DNA from: Candidatus Dietzia intestinipullorum
GTDB lineage: Bacteria > Actinomycetota > Actinomycetes > Mycobacteriales > Mycobacteriaceae
NCBI GenBank assembly: GCA_019119635.1
Contig: DWWP01000019.1
Coordinates: forward strand, 1 to 64,000
DNA length: 64,000 bases
Reading direction: 5' to 3'
Position numbers and translations under genes: made by a program. How positions within the stretch are numbered: the stretch's first letter is position 1; each line of letters starts with the position of its first letter. This document shows, piece after piece, positions 42,827-50,529 of the stretch. The notes beneath the pieces were generated by a model. The model had not been told where the DNA came from. It was given only the letters and a program-made list of their open reading frames with translations, and searched no databases.

Positions 42827-43025
42827 GTCCGCCAGTGATACTCCTGTGCGAAGGCGCGGACAACTCCGCCCGGCACGCCGCTGCCCCGCGCGAGGGAGTC
42901 GACAATCGGCCCGTCGAGCGGGAGAATCCCTCCCATAGACCGTGCCCGACGCCGGTCTGCCGATCCGACGACCGTGCAGGAGCACCTCCAGTGAGCCGAG
43001 CCGACACCCCGGCCCGATCTATCCG

Positions 43026-43044
43026 CCCCCTTCTCGGAAGGGGG
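43026..43044 (+). promoter_or_regulatory. Hairpin occluding the Shine-Dalgarno region of the CNNM-like operon
   Basis: CCCCCTTC at 43026-43033 pairs perfectly with GAAGGGGG at 43037-43044 around the loop TCG. The purine arm is the only Shine-Dalgarno-like tract before the ATG at 43053. In RNA this would sequester the ribosome site unless opened. There is no matching known riboswitch aptamer upstream that I can name. Confidence 0.5.
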
Positions 43045-43052
43045 CACCCCAG

Positions 43053-44414
43053 ATGGTGAGCATCCTGTTCTCGCTGCTCGTCGGCGTGATCGTGGTGCTC
43101 GCGATCACTGCACTGACGGGCTACTTCGTAGCCCAGGAGTTCGCGTTCATGGCCGTCGACCGGTCCCGCATGGGGGCGGCGGCCGACAAGGGCGACGCCG
43201 CCGCGACCCGGGTTCTCGGCGTCACCACCCGCACGTCGTTCATGCTGTCGGGCGCGCAGCTGGGCATCACGGTCACCACCCTCGTCGTGGGTTACGTCGC
43301 CGAACCGCTCATCGGTCGCGCGATCGGGGAACTGCTCGGGCTGGCGTCCGTGCCGCAGGCCGCCGGGGTGGCCGTGGGCACGGTCCTCGCCCTGCTCTTC
43401 TCGACCGTCGTCCAGATGCTCTTCGGCGAGCTCGTCCCCAAGAACCTCGCCATCGCCAGGCCGGAGCCGGTCTCCCGCTGGCTGGCCCGCTCCACCACGA
43501 TCTACCTCGCGCTGTTCGGGTGGGTCATCGGCCTGTTCGACAAGGCCTCGCAGGTTCTCCTACGCGCGGTCGGTATCGAGCCCGTCCAGGACAAGGAACA
43601 CTCGGCCACCGCTCGGGACCTCGAGCACATCGTCGCCGAGTCCGGCGAGACCGGGGAGCTGTCGCCGGAGCTGAGCCGCCTGCTCGACCGGATGCTCGAT
43701 TTCCCCGGCCAGACCGCCGAACACGCGATGATCCCCCGCTCCCGCACCGACGTGGTGCGGGCGGAGGACACGGTCTCCGCGGTGTTGTCCAAGATGGCCT
43801 CGGGGCACACCAGGTACCCGGTGGTGGGCGAGGACTCCGACGACGTCATCGGTGTGGTGGACCTCCACGATCTGCTCACGGTCGACGACGACGAGTCGGC
43901 CGATCTCGTCCCGGTGTCGGACCGGATGCGCGCCCCGATCGCGGTACCGGCGTCCCTGCCGCTGCCGGAGGTGGCGGCTCGCCTGAGCCGCGAGGACGCC
44001 GAGATGGCGGTGGTCGTGGACGAGTACGGCGGTTTCGCCGGGGTCGTGACGATGGAGGACATGGCCGAGGAGATCGTCGGCGAGATCGCGGACGAGCACG
44101 ATCCGCACCTGGCCGCCGGCACACCGGTCAAGGTGGGCCTGGGGTGGCTGCTCTCGGGCGAGACCCACCTCGACGAGGTCGAGCGGATCCTGGACATCAC
44201 GCTGCCGGAGGCCGACTCCGAGACCCTGGGCGGCCTGGTCATCGAGACGTCGGGGGACCTGCCGGAGGTCGGCGACCGGGTGGACGTCGCGCTGCCGGAT
44301 ACGGACGTCCTCGAGGAGTTCTCGCCCGAGCGGGTCCTGCGGACCAAGGTCCAACGCGTCGAACGGCGGGTGCCCGCCCAGCTCCACGTGGTGGTCGAGG
44401 AGGTCGTGCGATGA
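43053..44414 (+). CDS. CNNM/hemolysin C-like transporter with CBS pair and CorC domain
   Basis: The 453-residue protein has a DUF21/CNNM transmembrane domain in residues 1-200 (GAQLGITVTTLVVGYVAEP; FGELVPKNLAIARPE). A CBS pair occupies about 215-340 and the CorC_HlyC domain the C-terminus, with LLSGETHLDEVERIL and ETLGGLVIE. Homologues in bacteria export or sense Mg2+ (MgpA/YtrM, CorB). It overlaps the next, related gene by ATGA, so the two probably form a hetero-oligomer. The only Shine-Dalgarno is inside a hairpin. Confidence 0.92.
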   Translation: MVSILFSLLVGVIVVLAITALTGYFVAQEFAFMAVDRSRMGAAADKGDAAATRVLGVTTRTSFMLSGAQLGITVTTLVVGYVAEPLIGRAIGELLGLASVPQAAGVAVGTVLALLFSTVVQMLFGELVPKNLAIARPEPVSRWLARSTTIYLALFGWVIGLFDKASQVLLRAVGIEPVQDKEHSATARDLEHIVAESGETGELSPELSRLLDRMLDFPGQTAEHAMIPRSRTDVVRAEDTVSAVLSKMASGHTRYPVVGEDSDDVIGVVDLHDLLTVDDDESADLVPVSDRMRAPIAVPASLPLPEVAARLSREDAEMAVVVDEYGGFAGVVTMEDMAEEIVGEIADEHDPHLAAGTPVKVGLGWLLSGETHLDEVERILDITLPEADSETLGGLVIETSGDLPEVGDRVDVALPDTDVLEEFSPERVLRTKVQRVERRVPAQLHVVVEEVVR

Positions 44415-45514
44415 CCGGCCCCGCCCCCGTACTCCTGGCCGCCGAGGAGCAGTCCGGCCTCATGGGCAACCCGCTGGTCGTGCTGGTCGCGACCCTCGTT
44501 CTCATCACGGCGTCGGCCTTCTTCGTGGCCGTCGAGTTCTCGCTGATCTCGGCCCGCCGGCACCGGCTCGAGGACGCCGGGACGACGAGCGTGGCGGCCC
44601 GGGCCGCTCTGCGCAACGCCTCCGAACTGACGCTGCTGCTGGCGGGCTCCCAGCTCGGCATCACCCTGTGTGCCCTGGCGCTGGGCTCCATCACCAAGCC
44701 CGCCGTCCACCACTGGCTCACCCCGGTCTTCAGCGGGTGGGGCCTGCCGCTGTGGTCGGCCGACGTCATCGCCTTCATCCTCGCGCTGGTGCTGGTCACG
44801 TTCCTGCACCTCGTGGTGGGCGAGATGGCCCCCAAGTCCTGGTCCATCACGCACCCGGAGTACTCCGCCACTCTCCTGGCCCTGCCGATGCGCGCGTTCC
44901 TGTGGCTCACCCGCCCGCTGCTCCTGCTGCTCAACAACTCGGCCAACCGGATCCTGCACGCGCTGGGCGTGGAGACCCGCGACGAGGTGGCCGCCGGTCA
45001 GGACGCCGATTCGCTACGCGAGCTGGTCCGCCACTCGGGGGAGACCGGGACGCTGGAGGAATCGCACCATCGCCAGCTGCTCAGCGCACTCGAGCTGCAG
45101 GAGCTCACGGTGGGCGACCTGCTCGGCGAGCGTGGTGCCGACGAGCCCGCCACCCCGGACGAGATGTCCTCGGTCCCGGTGGACGCCACCCCGGAGGAGA
45201 TCCGCGACTCGGCCCGGCAGACCGGACACCTGCGGCTGCTCGTGCTCGACGGCACGGAGATCGTGGGTGTCGTTCACGCCCGCGACGCGATCGAGGCGGG
45301 CCGCGACGCCACCGCCCGGGAACTCATGCGCGAGAGCCTGTCGCTTGAGCACGATCTCACCGTGGCCGACGCGTTCCGGCGGATGCGGGAGGCGCGGGCG
45401 CACCTCGTCGTCGTCGAACAGTCGCAGAACCCCGGGGGCACCGACGCAGCGGAGGTGCGGGGCGTCGTCACGCTCGACGACGTGGTCCGGCGGCTCCTGC
45501 CGGTGACCTCCTGA
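44411..45514 (+). CDS. CNNM/hemolysin C-like transporter without CorC domain
   Basis: The 367-residue paralogue of the preceding gene has the DUF21/CNNM membrane domain (FFVAVEFSLISARRHRLE; GSQLGITLCALALGSITKPAV) and a CBS pair with a low-identity first CBS. It ends near VTLDDVVRRLLPV and lacks the C-terminal CorC domain. Tandem long/short CNNM pairs are common in actinobacteria and are thought to act together in divalent cation homeostasis. Its ATG overlaps the upstream TGA by 4 nt. It converges on the DUF4112 gene. Confidence 0.92.
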   Translation: MTGPAPVLLAAEEQSGLMGNPLVVLVATLVLITASAFFVAVEFSLISARRHRLEDAGTTSVAARAALRNASELTLLLAGSQLGITLCALALGSITKPAVHHWLTPVFSGWGLPLWSADVIAFILALVLVTFLHLVVGEMAPKSWSITHPEYSATLLALPMRAFLWLTRPLLLLLNNSANRILHALGVETRDEVAAGQDADSLRELVRHSGETGTLEESHHRQLLSALELQELTVGDLLGERGADEPATPDEMSSVPVDATPEEIRDSARQTGHLRLLVLDGTEIVGVVHARDAIEAGRDATARELMRESLSLEHDLTVADAFRRMREARAHLVVVEQSQNPGGTDAAEVRGVVTLDDVVRRLLPVTS

Positions 45515-45526
45515 CGCGTCCGCGGC

Positions 45527-46030
45527 TCAGACCACGCCGAGGAACGCGAGCACACCCCACAGGGCCAGCCCGACCATGCCGAGCAGCACCAGCAGCATGA
45601 GCCCCACGGCGCCGGCCGCGCGGGCCAGGTAGCCGCGCGCATCGGTGTCGACGCGCCTGCCCTCGGCGATCGTGCGGTCGACCAGCCGCAGGTTCTTGGA
45701 GGTGGCCTTGTGGGCCGCGTCGGCCACGTCGCCCACGAACGGGACCACGCCGATCACGGCGTCGACCAGATAATTCCAGCCCATCCGGAAGAGGATGTGG
45801 ACGGGGACCCGGTTGCGCACCGCCTCCGCGAACACGGCGGCGGCCACCACGGTGCCGACGGCGTCGCCCACCACCGGGATCAGCCCGATCACCGGGTCCA
45901 GTCCCACGCGGTACCGGGTGCCCGGGATCCGCACGAGGTCGTCGAGGACCAGCGCGAGGCCCCGCGTCACCGGGGAGGCGCCGGTGTGGTCCACGGGCGC
46001 GGGTGCGGGTGCGGGCCGACTGTCGGTCAT
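45527..46030 (-). CDS. DUF4112 membrane protein
   Basis: The 167-residue protein contains the DUF4112 pattern: DDLVRIPGTRYRVGLDPVIGLIPVVGD, then a membrane segment, WNYLVDAVIGVVPFVGDVADAAHKAT and a final helix, all read in parts. The repeated PVVGD / PFVGD motif is characteristic. There are about three membrane helices and a Pro/Ala-rich N-terminus. Function is unknown. It converges on the CNNM pair with a 12-bp gap and is divergent from the encapsulin operon. Confidence 0.88.
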   Translation of the reverse strand: MTDSRPAPAPAPVDHTGASPVTRGLALVLDDLVRIPGTRYRVGLDPVIGLIPVVGDAVGTVVAAAVFAEAVRNRVPVHILFRMGWNYLVDAVIGVVPFVGDVADAAHKATSKNLRLVDRTIAEGRRVDTDARGYLARAAGAVGLMLLVLLGMVGLALWGVLAFLGVV

Positions 46031-46188
46031 GTCGCCCGAGGGTACGCGGCGACGGGGCCGGGTCGACGACGACGAGAACGGGACGGGATCGCTGACCGCC
46101 GAGCGGTGTCCCTCCCCCGCCCCGGCCGGTAGCGTCGGATCTCCCCCGGATCGGGACCGTTCGCCATGACCGTCGTCGAGGAGGACCC

Positions 46189-46581
46189 ATGGGCTTCGAC
46201 CAGTACCACGAACCACCTGAAGAACTGCCCGACGAGACCCGGACACTCGTGCGGATGCTCACCAACCTCACCGAGGAAGCGGAGGCCATCGACTGGTACG
46301 AGCAGCGGATGGCGGTGGAGACGGACGCCGACGCGCTGGCGATCATGGCCAACTCGCTGGGCGAGGAGTACAAGCACTTCTCCATGGAGTTGGAGTTCCT
46401 GCTGCGGAGGAAGCCGCAGTGGCGCGAGATCGCCCGCGGGATCCTGTTCCGGGACGGTGACATCGTCGAGAATGGGGAGGCCGCCGAAGAGAGCGCCTCC
46501 CGGGAGGACGACGACCCCGGCGGCGCGGCCCCCGACGGCACGGGATCCCTCGGAATCGGCAGCCTGAGAGGAAAGGTCTGA
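46189..46581 (+). CDS. Encapsulated ferritin-like cargo protein (EncFtn)
   Basis: The 130-residue protein has a two-helix ferritin-like half-fold. The iron ligands are visible in EEAEAIDWYEQR (helix 1, with Glu and Trp) and in EEYKHFSMELEFL (helix 2, E-x-x-H), as in EncFtn of Rhodospirillum rubrum. Such proteins form decamers that oxidise Fe(II) inside encapsulin shells. The C-terminus is a flexible acidic linker ending in SLGIGSLRGKV, which matches the encapsulin targeting peptide. GAGGAGGACCC is an excellent Shine-Dalgarno. Its TGA overlaps the encapsulin ATG, so the pair is translationally coupled. Confidence 0.94.
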   Translation: MGFDQYHEPPEELPDETRTLVRMLTNLTEEAEAIDWYEQRMAVETDADALAIMANSLGEEYKHFSMELEFLLRRKPQWREIARGILFRDGDIVENGEAAEESASREDDDPGGAAPDGTGSLGIGSLRGKV

Positions 46582-47399
46582 TGAACATGAACCACCTGCT
46601 GCGCGCCCACGCCCCCGTCTCGGACGGCAACTGGGAGAGCATCGACGGCGAGGCCGCCGAGCGGCTGGTCGTCTCGCTCGGCGCCCGTAAGATCGTCGAC
46701 TTCGCCGGTCCCTTCGGCTGGGATCACTCGGCGACCGACCTGGGCCGTGTCGACCACGTCGCGGACTCACCGGTCGAGGGGGTCCGGGCGCGCCGGCGGC
46801 GGGTGCTCCCGCTGGTCGAGACGCGCGTGGACTTCGCGCTGTCGCGGGAGGAACTGCTGGCCGACGACCGGGGCGCCTCGGACGCCGACCTCGACCCCGC
46901 GGGCGACGCCGCACTGGTCATGGCCGAGCTGGAGAACACGGCGGTCTTCCACGGCTGGGAGGAGGTCGGCATCCAGGGCATCACCCAGGAGAGCCCGCAC
47001 CGGCACATCCCGCCGACGGCCGACATCGAGGACTACCGGCGCCGGGTCGCCCGGGCGGTCGAAATGCTGCTCACCTGCGGCGTCGACGGGCCGTACGCAT
47101 TGGCGGTGGGCTCGCGGGACTACACGGCGGTCACGGAGACGGCCGAGCACGGCGGGTTCCCGCTCTTCGACCATCTCCGCAAGATCCTGGGCGGACCGAT
47201 CATCTGGACCCCCGGCGTGCGCGGGGGCGTGGTGCTGAGCCTGCGCGGCGGGGACTTCCTGTTCGAGTCCGGCCAGGACATCGCCGTGGGTTACGACCAC
47301 CACGATGCGCGCGAGGTGAGCTTCTACCTCGAGCAGTCGTTCAACTTCCGGGTGGCGTCTCCGGAGGCCGCGGTCGCGCTCGCCCCCGACGACGAGTGA
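46581..47399 (+). CDS. Family 1 encapsulin shell protein
   Basis: The 272-residue HK97-fold shell protein resembles linocin M18/Cfp29. The N-terminus MNHLLRAHAPVSDGNWESIDGEA and the ARKIVDFAGPFGWDHSA block are typical, read in parts. LENTAVFHGWEEVGIQGITQ (E-loop region) and DIAVGYDHHDAREVSFYLEQSFNFRV complete the pattern. It self-assembles into a nanocompartment; here the cargo is the adjacent EncFtn, so iron storage and protection from oxidative stress are inferred. A second ATG two codons in (46587) could also be used. No iron box was found upstream of the operon. Confidence 0.96.
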   Translation: MNMNHLLRAHAPVSDGNWESIDGEAAERLVVSLGARKIVDFAGPFGWDHSATDLGRVDHVADSPVEGVRARRRRVLPLVETRVDFALSREELLADDRGASDADLDPAGDAALVMAELENTAVFHGWEEVGIQGITQESPHRHIPPTADIEDYRRRVARAVEMLLTCGVDGPYALAVGSRDYTAVTETAEHGGFPLFDHLRKILGGPIIWTPGVRGGVVLSLRGGDFLFESGQDIAVGYDHHDAREVSFYLEQSFNFRVASPEAAVALAPDDE

Positions 47400-47466
47400 A
47401 CGGCCCCCGCGCCGTCGGTGGCGCCGACGCCGAGCGGCAGCGGCGGAATTCTGGTTTCGTGGTGGC

Positions 47467-49377
47467 ATGAACGCCACACCGTTCCGCACCCGCCGGAGCC
47501 GCTCCGGCGCCCGGGGTCTCGTCGCCGTCGCGCTCGCCGTGAGCCTCGCGGGCACCGGCTGTGCGGCCCTGACCGGCGACACCGGCTCCGATGAGCTCCA
47601 GCAGTTCCTCACCACGCTGGAGTCGGGCGACCTCGCCGCGGCGGCCGAGATCACCACGGACCCGGACGCTGCCCGGGAGTCCCTCGAGTCCAACATCACC
47701 GCGATGGGCTTCTCCCCGACACTGTCCACCGACACCCCGGAGGGCGACCGGCGCCCCGACAAGGACCCGGTGCCGGTGGAGATCACCTGGGACATCCCCG
47801 CCCCGGAGGACGACGATCCGGAGTCCGCGGAGGGCGACGAGCCGGAAGCCGGCAGCGAGGACGACGCCACCGAGCAGTCCCGGACCGTCACCACGACCGG
47901 CGAGGCGGGCACCACGAAGGTCGGCGAGGAGTGGAAGGTCGACTGGGCGCCCACGATCCTCGACACGCGCCTGGAGCCCGGCGGCTCGCTGTCCTTCACC
48001 GAGCTGATGGACTACGACACCTCGGTGCTCGACCGCACGGGCGCGCCGCTGTTCCAGTGGACCCCGGTCACGGCCGTGACGCTCGCCCCGGAGGCCACCG
48101 ACAGTGCCGACGCCGTCGCGGGGCTGGTCGACGACGCCGAGCCGACGATCACCGGGCAGACCATCCGCGACGGGATGGCCGAGGCCGGAGAGCAGCCGTA
48201 CCAGGTGGTGGCGCTGCGACCGGAGGACATCGACCCGATCCGCGAGCAGCTCGAGGCGATCCCGGGCGTCACGCTGCCCGAGCAGGGCGACCTCATCCGT
48301 ACCGACAGCGACCTGAGCTCGCCTGCGATCGACGGACTGCCCAACGCCTGGTTGGACGCGCTCCGGGCCGAGGCCGGTTGGTCGGCCGAGATCGTCAACC
48401 CGGGCGCCGAGCCGATCGAGCTGGGAAGCGCGCCGGTCGGCGAGGTGGACGACCTGGTCTCCACCCTCGAGACCGGGATCCAGCAGGCCGCCTCGGACGC
48501 CGTCTCGTCCAGCAGCTCGCCCGCCTCGCTGGTCGCCATCCAGCCCTCGACCGGCGGTGTGGTGGCCGTCGCGCAGAACTCCGCGGCCGACCAGCAGGGG
48601 CCGGTGTCGCTGGAGGGCCACTTCCCACCGGGGTCGACGTTCAAGGTCGTCACCACGGGGGCCGCCCTCGAGTCCGGCGTCGTGGGTCCCGACGAGATGG
48701 TGCCGTGCCCGGCGTCGATCTCCGTCTCGGGTCGGACGATCCCCAACGACGACGACTTCGCCCTGGGCACCGTCCCACTGGAGACGGCGTTCGCGCGCTC
48801 GTGCAACACCAGCCAGGCCGCGATCAGCGACCGTCTGGAGCCGGAAGCCATGAAGGAGACCGCTGCCAAACTCGGCCTGGGCGTCGACTTCGTCACTCCG
48901 GGCCTGACCACGTACACCGGAGCGGTTCCGGTCACCGAGCAGGGTCCGGGCCGGGTCGAGGCCGCGATCGGGCAGGGCGAGGTCCTGGCCAGCCCGTTCG
49001 GGATGGCCGTCATGCAGGCCTCGCTCGAGAACGACGGCCGGATGATCCTGCCGCAGATCATCGACGGCGAGCCCGCGACGGCCAACCAGAGTCCGGAGCC
49101 CCTCGCCCCGGAGGTCGTGGACACGCTGCGGCGCTACATGGAGCAGACCGTGCAGTCCGGCACCGCGACGGCCGCGTCCTCCGTCCCCGGACTCATCGGC
49201 AAGACCGGCACCGCGGAGGTGGGCTCCGGTGACGCCCACGGCTGGTTTGTCGGCTCCACCGGAGACCTGGCCGTGGCGGTCCTCATCGAAGGCGCCGACT
49301 CCTCCGGCCCGGCCGTCGAGATGGCTGCCGACTTCTTCTCCTCGGCGGGGCAGCCCGCCCCGCTGGCCGCCGGCTGA
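47467..49377 (+). CDS. Penicillin-binding lipoprotein (class B, MecA-N type, Rv2864c-like)
   Basis: The 636-residue D,D-transpeptidase-like protein has a lipobox LAGTGC near residue 32 and an NTF2-like MecA_N domain. A dimerisation domain follows, then the transpeptidase domain with the active serine in PPGSTFKVV (SxxK), SCNTS (SxN) and GKTGTAEV (KTG). The layout matches the mycobacterial PBP-lipo. An unusually acidic insert (about residues 112-137, Glu/Asp-rich) lies in the MecA_N domain. It acts outside the cytoplasmic membrane in peptidoglycan cross-linking. A long hairpin lies 50 bp downstream. Confidence 0.93.
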   Translation: MNATPFRTRRSRSGARGLVAVALAVSLAGTGCAALTGDTGSDELQQFLTTLESGDLAAAAEITTDPDAARESLESNITAMGFSPTLSTDTPEGDRRPDKDPVPVEITWDIPAPEDDDPESAEGDEPEAGSEDDATEQSRTVTTTGEAGTTKVGEEWKVDWAPTILDTRLEPGGSLSFTELMDYDTSVLDRTGAPLFQWTPVTAVTLAPEATDSADAVAGLVDDAEPTITGQTIRDGMAEAGEQPYQVVALRPEDIDPIREQLEAIPGVTLPEQGDLIRTDSDLSSPAIDGLPNAWLDALRAEAGWSAEIVNPGAEPIELGSAPVGEVDDLVSTLETGIQQAASDAVSSSSSPASLVAIQPSTGGVVAVAQNSAADQQGPVSLEGHFPPGSTFKVVTTGAALESGVVGPDEMVPCPASISVSGRTIPNDDDFALGTVPLETAFARSCNTSQAAISDRLEPEAMKETAAKLGLGVDFVTPGLTTYTGAVPVTEQGPGRVEAAIGQGEVLASPFGMAVMQASLENDGRMILPQIIDGEPATANQSPEPLAPEVVDTLRRYMEQTVQSGTATAASSVPGLIGKTGTAEVGSGDAHGWFVGSTGDLAVAVLIEGADSSGPAVEMAADFFSSAGQPAPLAAG

Positions 49378-49427
49378 TCCGCACAGGGCCGCGTCGCCCC
49401 TTGCCGCCCCCGGCCGCGGAGCCTTGT

Positions 49428-49489
49428 TGAGTCGTTCCGTGCAGCGTTTCCCTTGCAGCGTCCGGCCAGACCGCTGACGGAGCGACTCA
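49428..49489 (+). terminator. Long imperfect hairpin after the penicillin-binding lipoprotein gene
   Basis: TGAGTCGTTCCGT at 49428-49440 pairs with ACGGAGCGACTCA at 49477-49489, with a single T-G wobble. The stem can extend by CAGCG/CGCTG after one bulged G. The central part holds a direct repeat of TGCAGCGT. It lies 50 bp after the PBP stop and 104 bp before the next start, so a terminator is the simplest reading; a small structured RNA is an alternative. Confidence 0.65.
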
Positions 49490-49592
49490 TCACCTGGCGG
49501 GGCCGCCGTGCGCGCTGATGATGCTCCACCCGCCCGTCGTGGTGGGGACGCCGACCGGGGCCATGTCAGCGCGAAAGGGGTAGTTTCGGCTC

Positions 49593-50477
49593 ATGCGCCT
49601 GAGCGACCTACCCCTCCCCGACGCCGCGGCCCGCCGCCTGTCCCGACTGCCCTTCGTCTCAGACCCATCTCCCGCCGACACCAACCGGCGCGTGCTGATC
49701 ACCGGCGGCGCCTCGGGCCTGGGCCTGGCGCTGGCCACGGCGTTCCTCGAGCGCGGCGACCGGGTGATGATCGCCGACCTCGCGCCCGCCGACTCCCGGC
49801 CCGCGTCCATCCCCGAGGACGCCCGCTACCTGCGACTGGACGTGCGCTCGGAGGACGAGTGGCAGGCCGCGCGCGACGAGATCGAGGAGGTCTGGGGCGG
49901 CCTCGACGTGCTGGTGAACAACGCCGGGATCGCGCAGGGCGGCCGGATCGAGATGCTCACCGAGGAGGACTGGCGCCTCATCACCGACATCAACCTGCTG
50001 GGCGTGGCCCGCGGCTGCCGCACCTTCGTGCCGATGCTCAAGAAGCAGGGCCACGGCCGCGTGGTCAACACCGCCTCGCTCGCCGGGCACGTGCATCCGC
50101 CCACCATGACGTCGTACACGGCGGTGAAGGCGGCCGTGGTGGCGATCTCGGAGAGTCTGCGCTGGGAGCTCGATCCGTTCGGCGTGGACGTCTCGGTGAT
50201 CTGCCCCTCGTTCTTCCGCACGAACCTGGCCTCGAGCCTCAACTCGTCCGACCCCGCAGCCAGCGCGTTCGCCGGCAAGCTGATCGACAAGGCCAAGCTC
50301 GACGCCGACCAGATCGCCGCCGAGGTCATGCTCGCCCTCGACGCCGGCGAGTTCCTCATCCTCCCCGACCCGGACGCCCGCAAGAACTACCGCGCCAAGC
50401 GCCTCCTCCCGGCGCTCTACGCCAGGACCATGCTGGACATGGGCCGCAAGTTCGCGGCGGCCGCCGACAAACACTGA
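49593..50477 (+). CDS. Short-chain dehydrogenase/reductase
   Basis: The 294-residue SDR has the NAD(P)-binding VLITGGASGLGLALA near residue 34, the structural LVNNAGIAQGG, the catalytic serine in NTASLAGH and the YTAVK tyrosine/lysine pair. The C-terminal LPDPDARKNYRAKRLLP is seen in lipid-associated SDRs of mycobacteria. The first 30 residues form an extra leader. TAGTTT lies 6 nt before the ATG, a leaderless arrangement. It stands 52 bp upstream of an acyl-CoA dehydrogenase gene, so a role in acyl or hydroxyacyl metabolism is plausible. Confidence 0.92.
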   Translation: MRLSDLPLPDAAARRLSRLPFVSDPSPADTNRRVLITGGASGLGLALATAFLERGDRVMIADLAPADSRPASIPEDARYLRLDVRSEDEWQAARDEIEEVWGGLDVLVNNAGIAQGGRIEMLTEEDWRLITDINLLGVARGCRTFVPMLKKQGHGRVVNTASLAGHVHPPTMTSYTAVKAAVVAISESLRWELDPFGVDVSVICPSFFRTNLASSLNSSDPAASAFAGKLIDKAKLDADQIAAEVMLALDAGEFLILPDPDARKNYRAKRLLPALYARTMLDMGRKFAAAADKH

Positions 50478-50529
50478 GGCGTCCGGCTCGCGCAGCCGCC
50501 CAAGATCCGCCGCACGTATTCTGCAGGGC

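Noticed and set aside
42827-43052. Possible magnesium (M-box/ykoK) riboswitch before the CNNM-like operon
   Set aside because: The gene content invites it, but I could not find the conserved M-box core blocks; only a simple hairpin at the Shine-Dalgarno region is supported.
46031-46188. IdeR/DtxR box controlling the encapsulin-ferritin operon
   Set aside because: I looked for TTAGG...CCTAA-type dyads in the divergent promoter region and found none.
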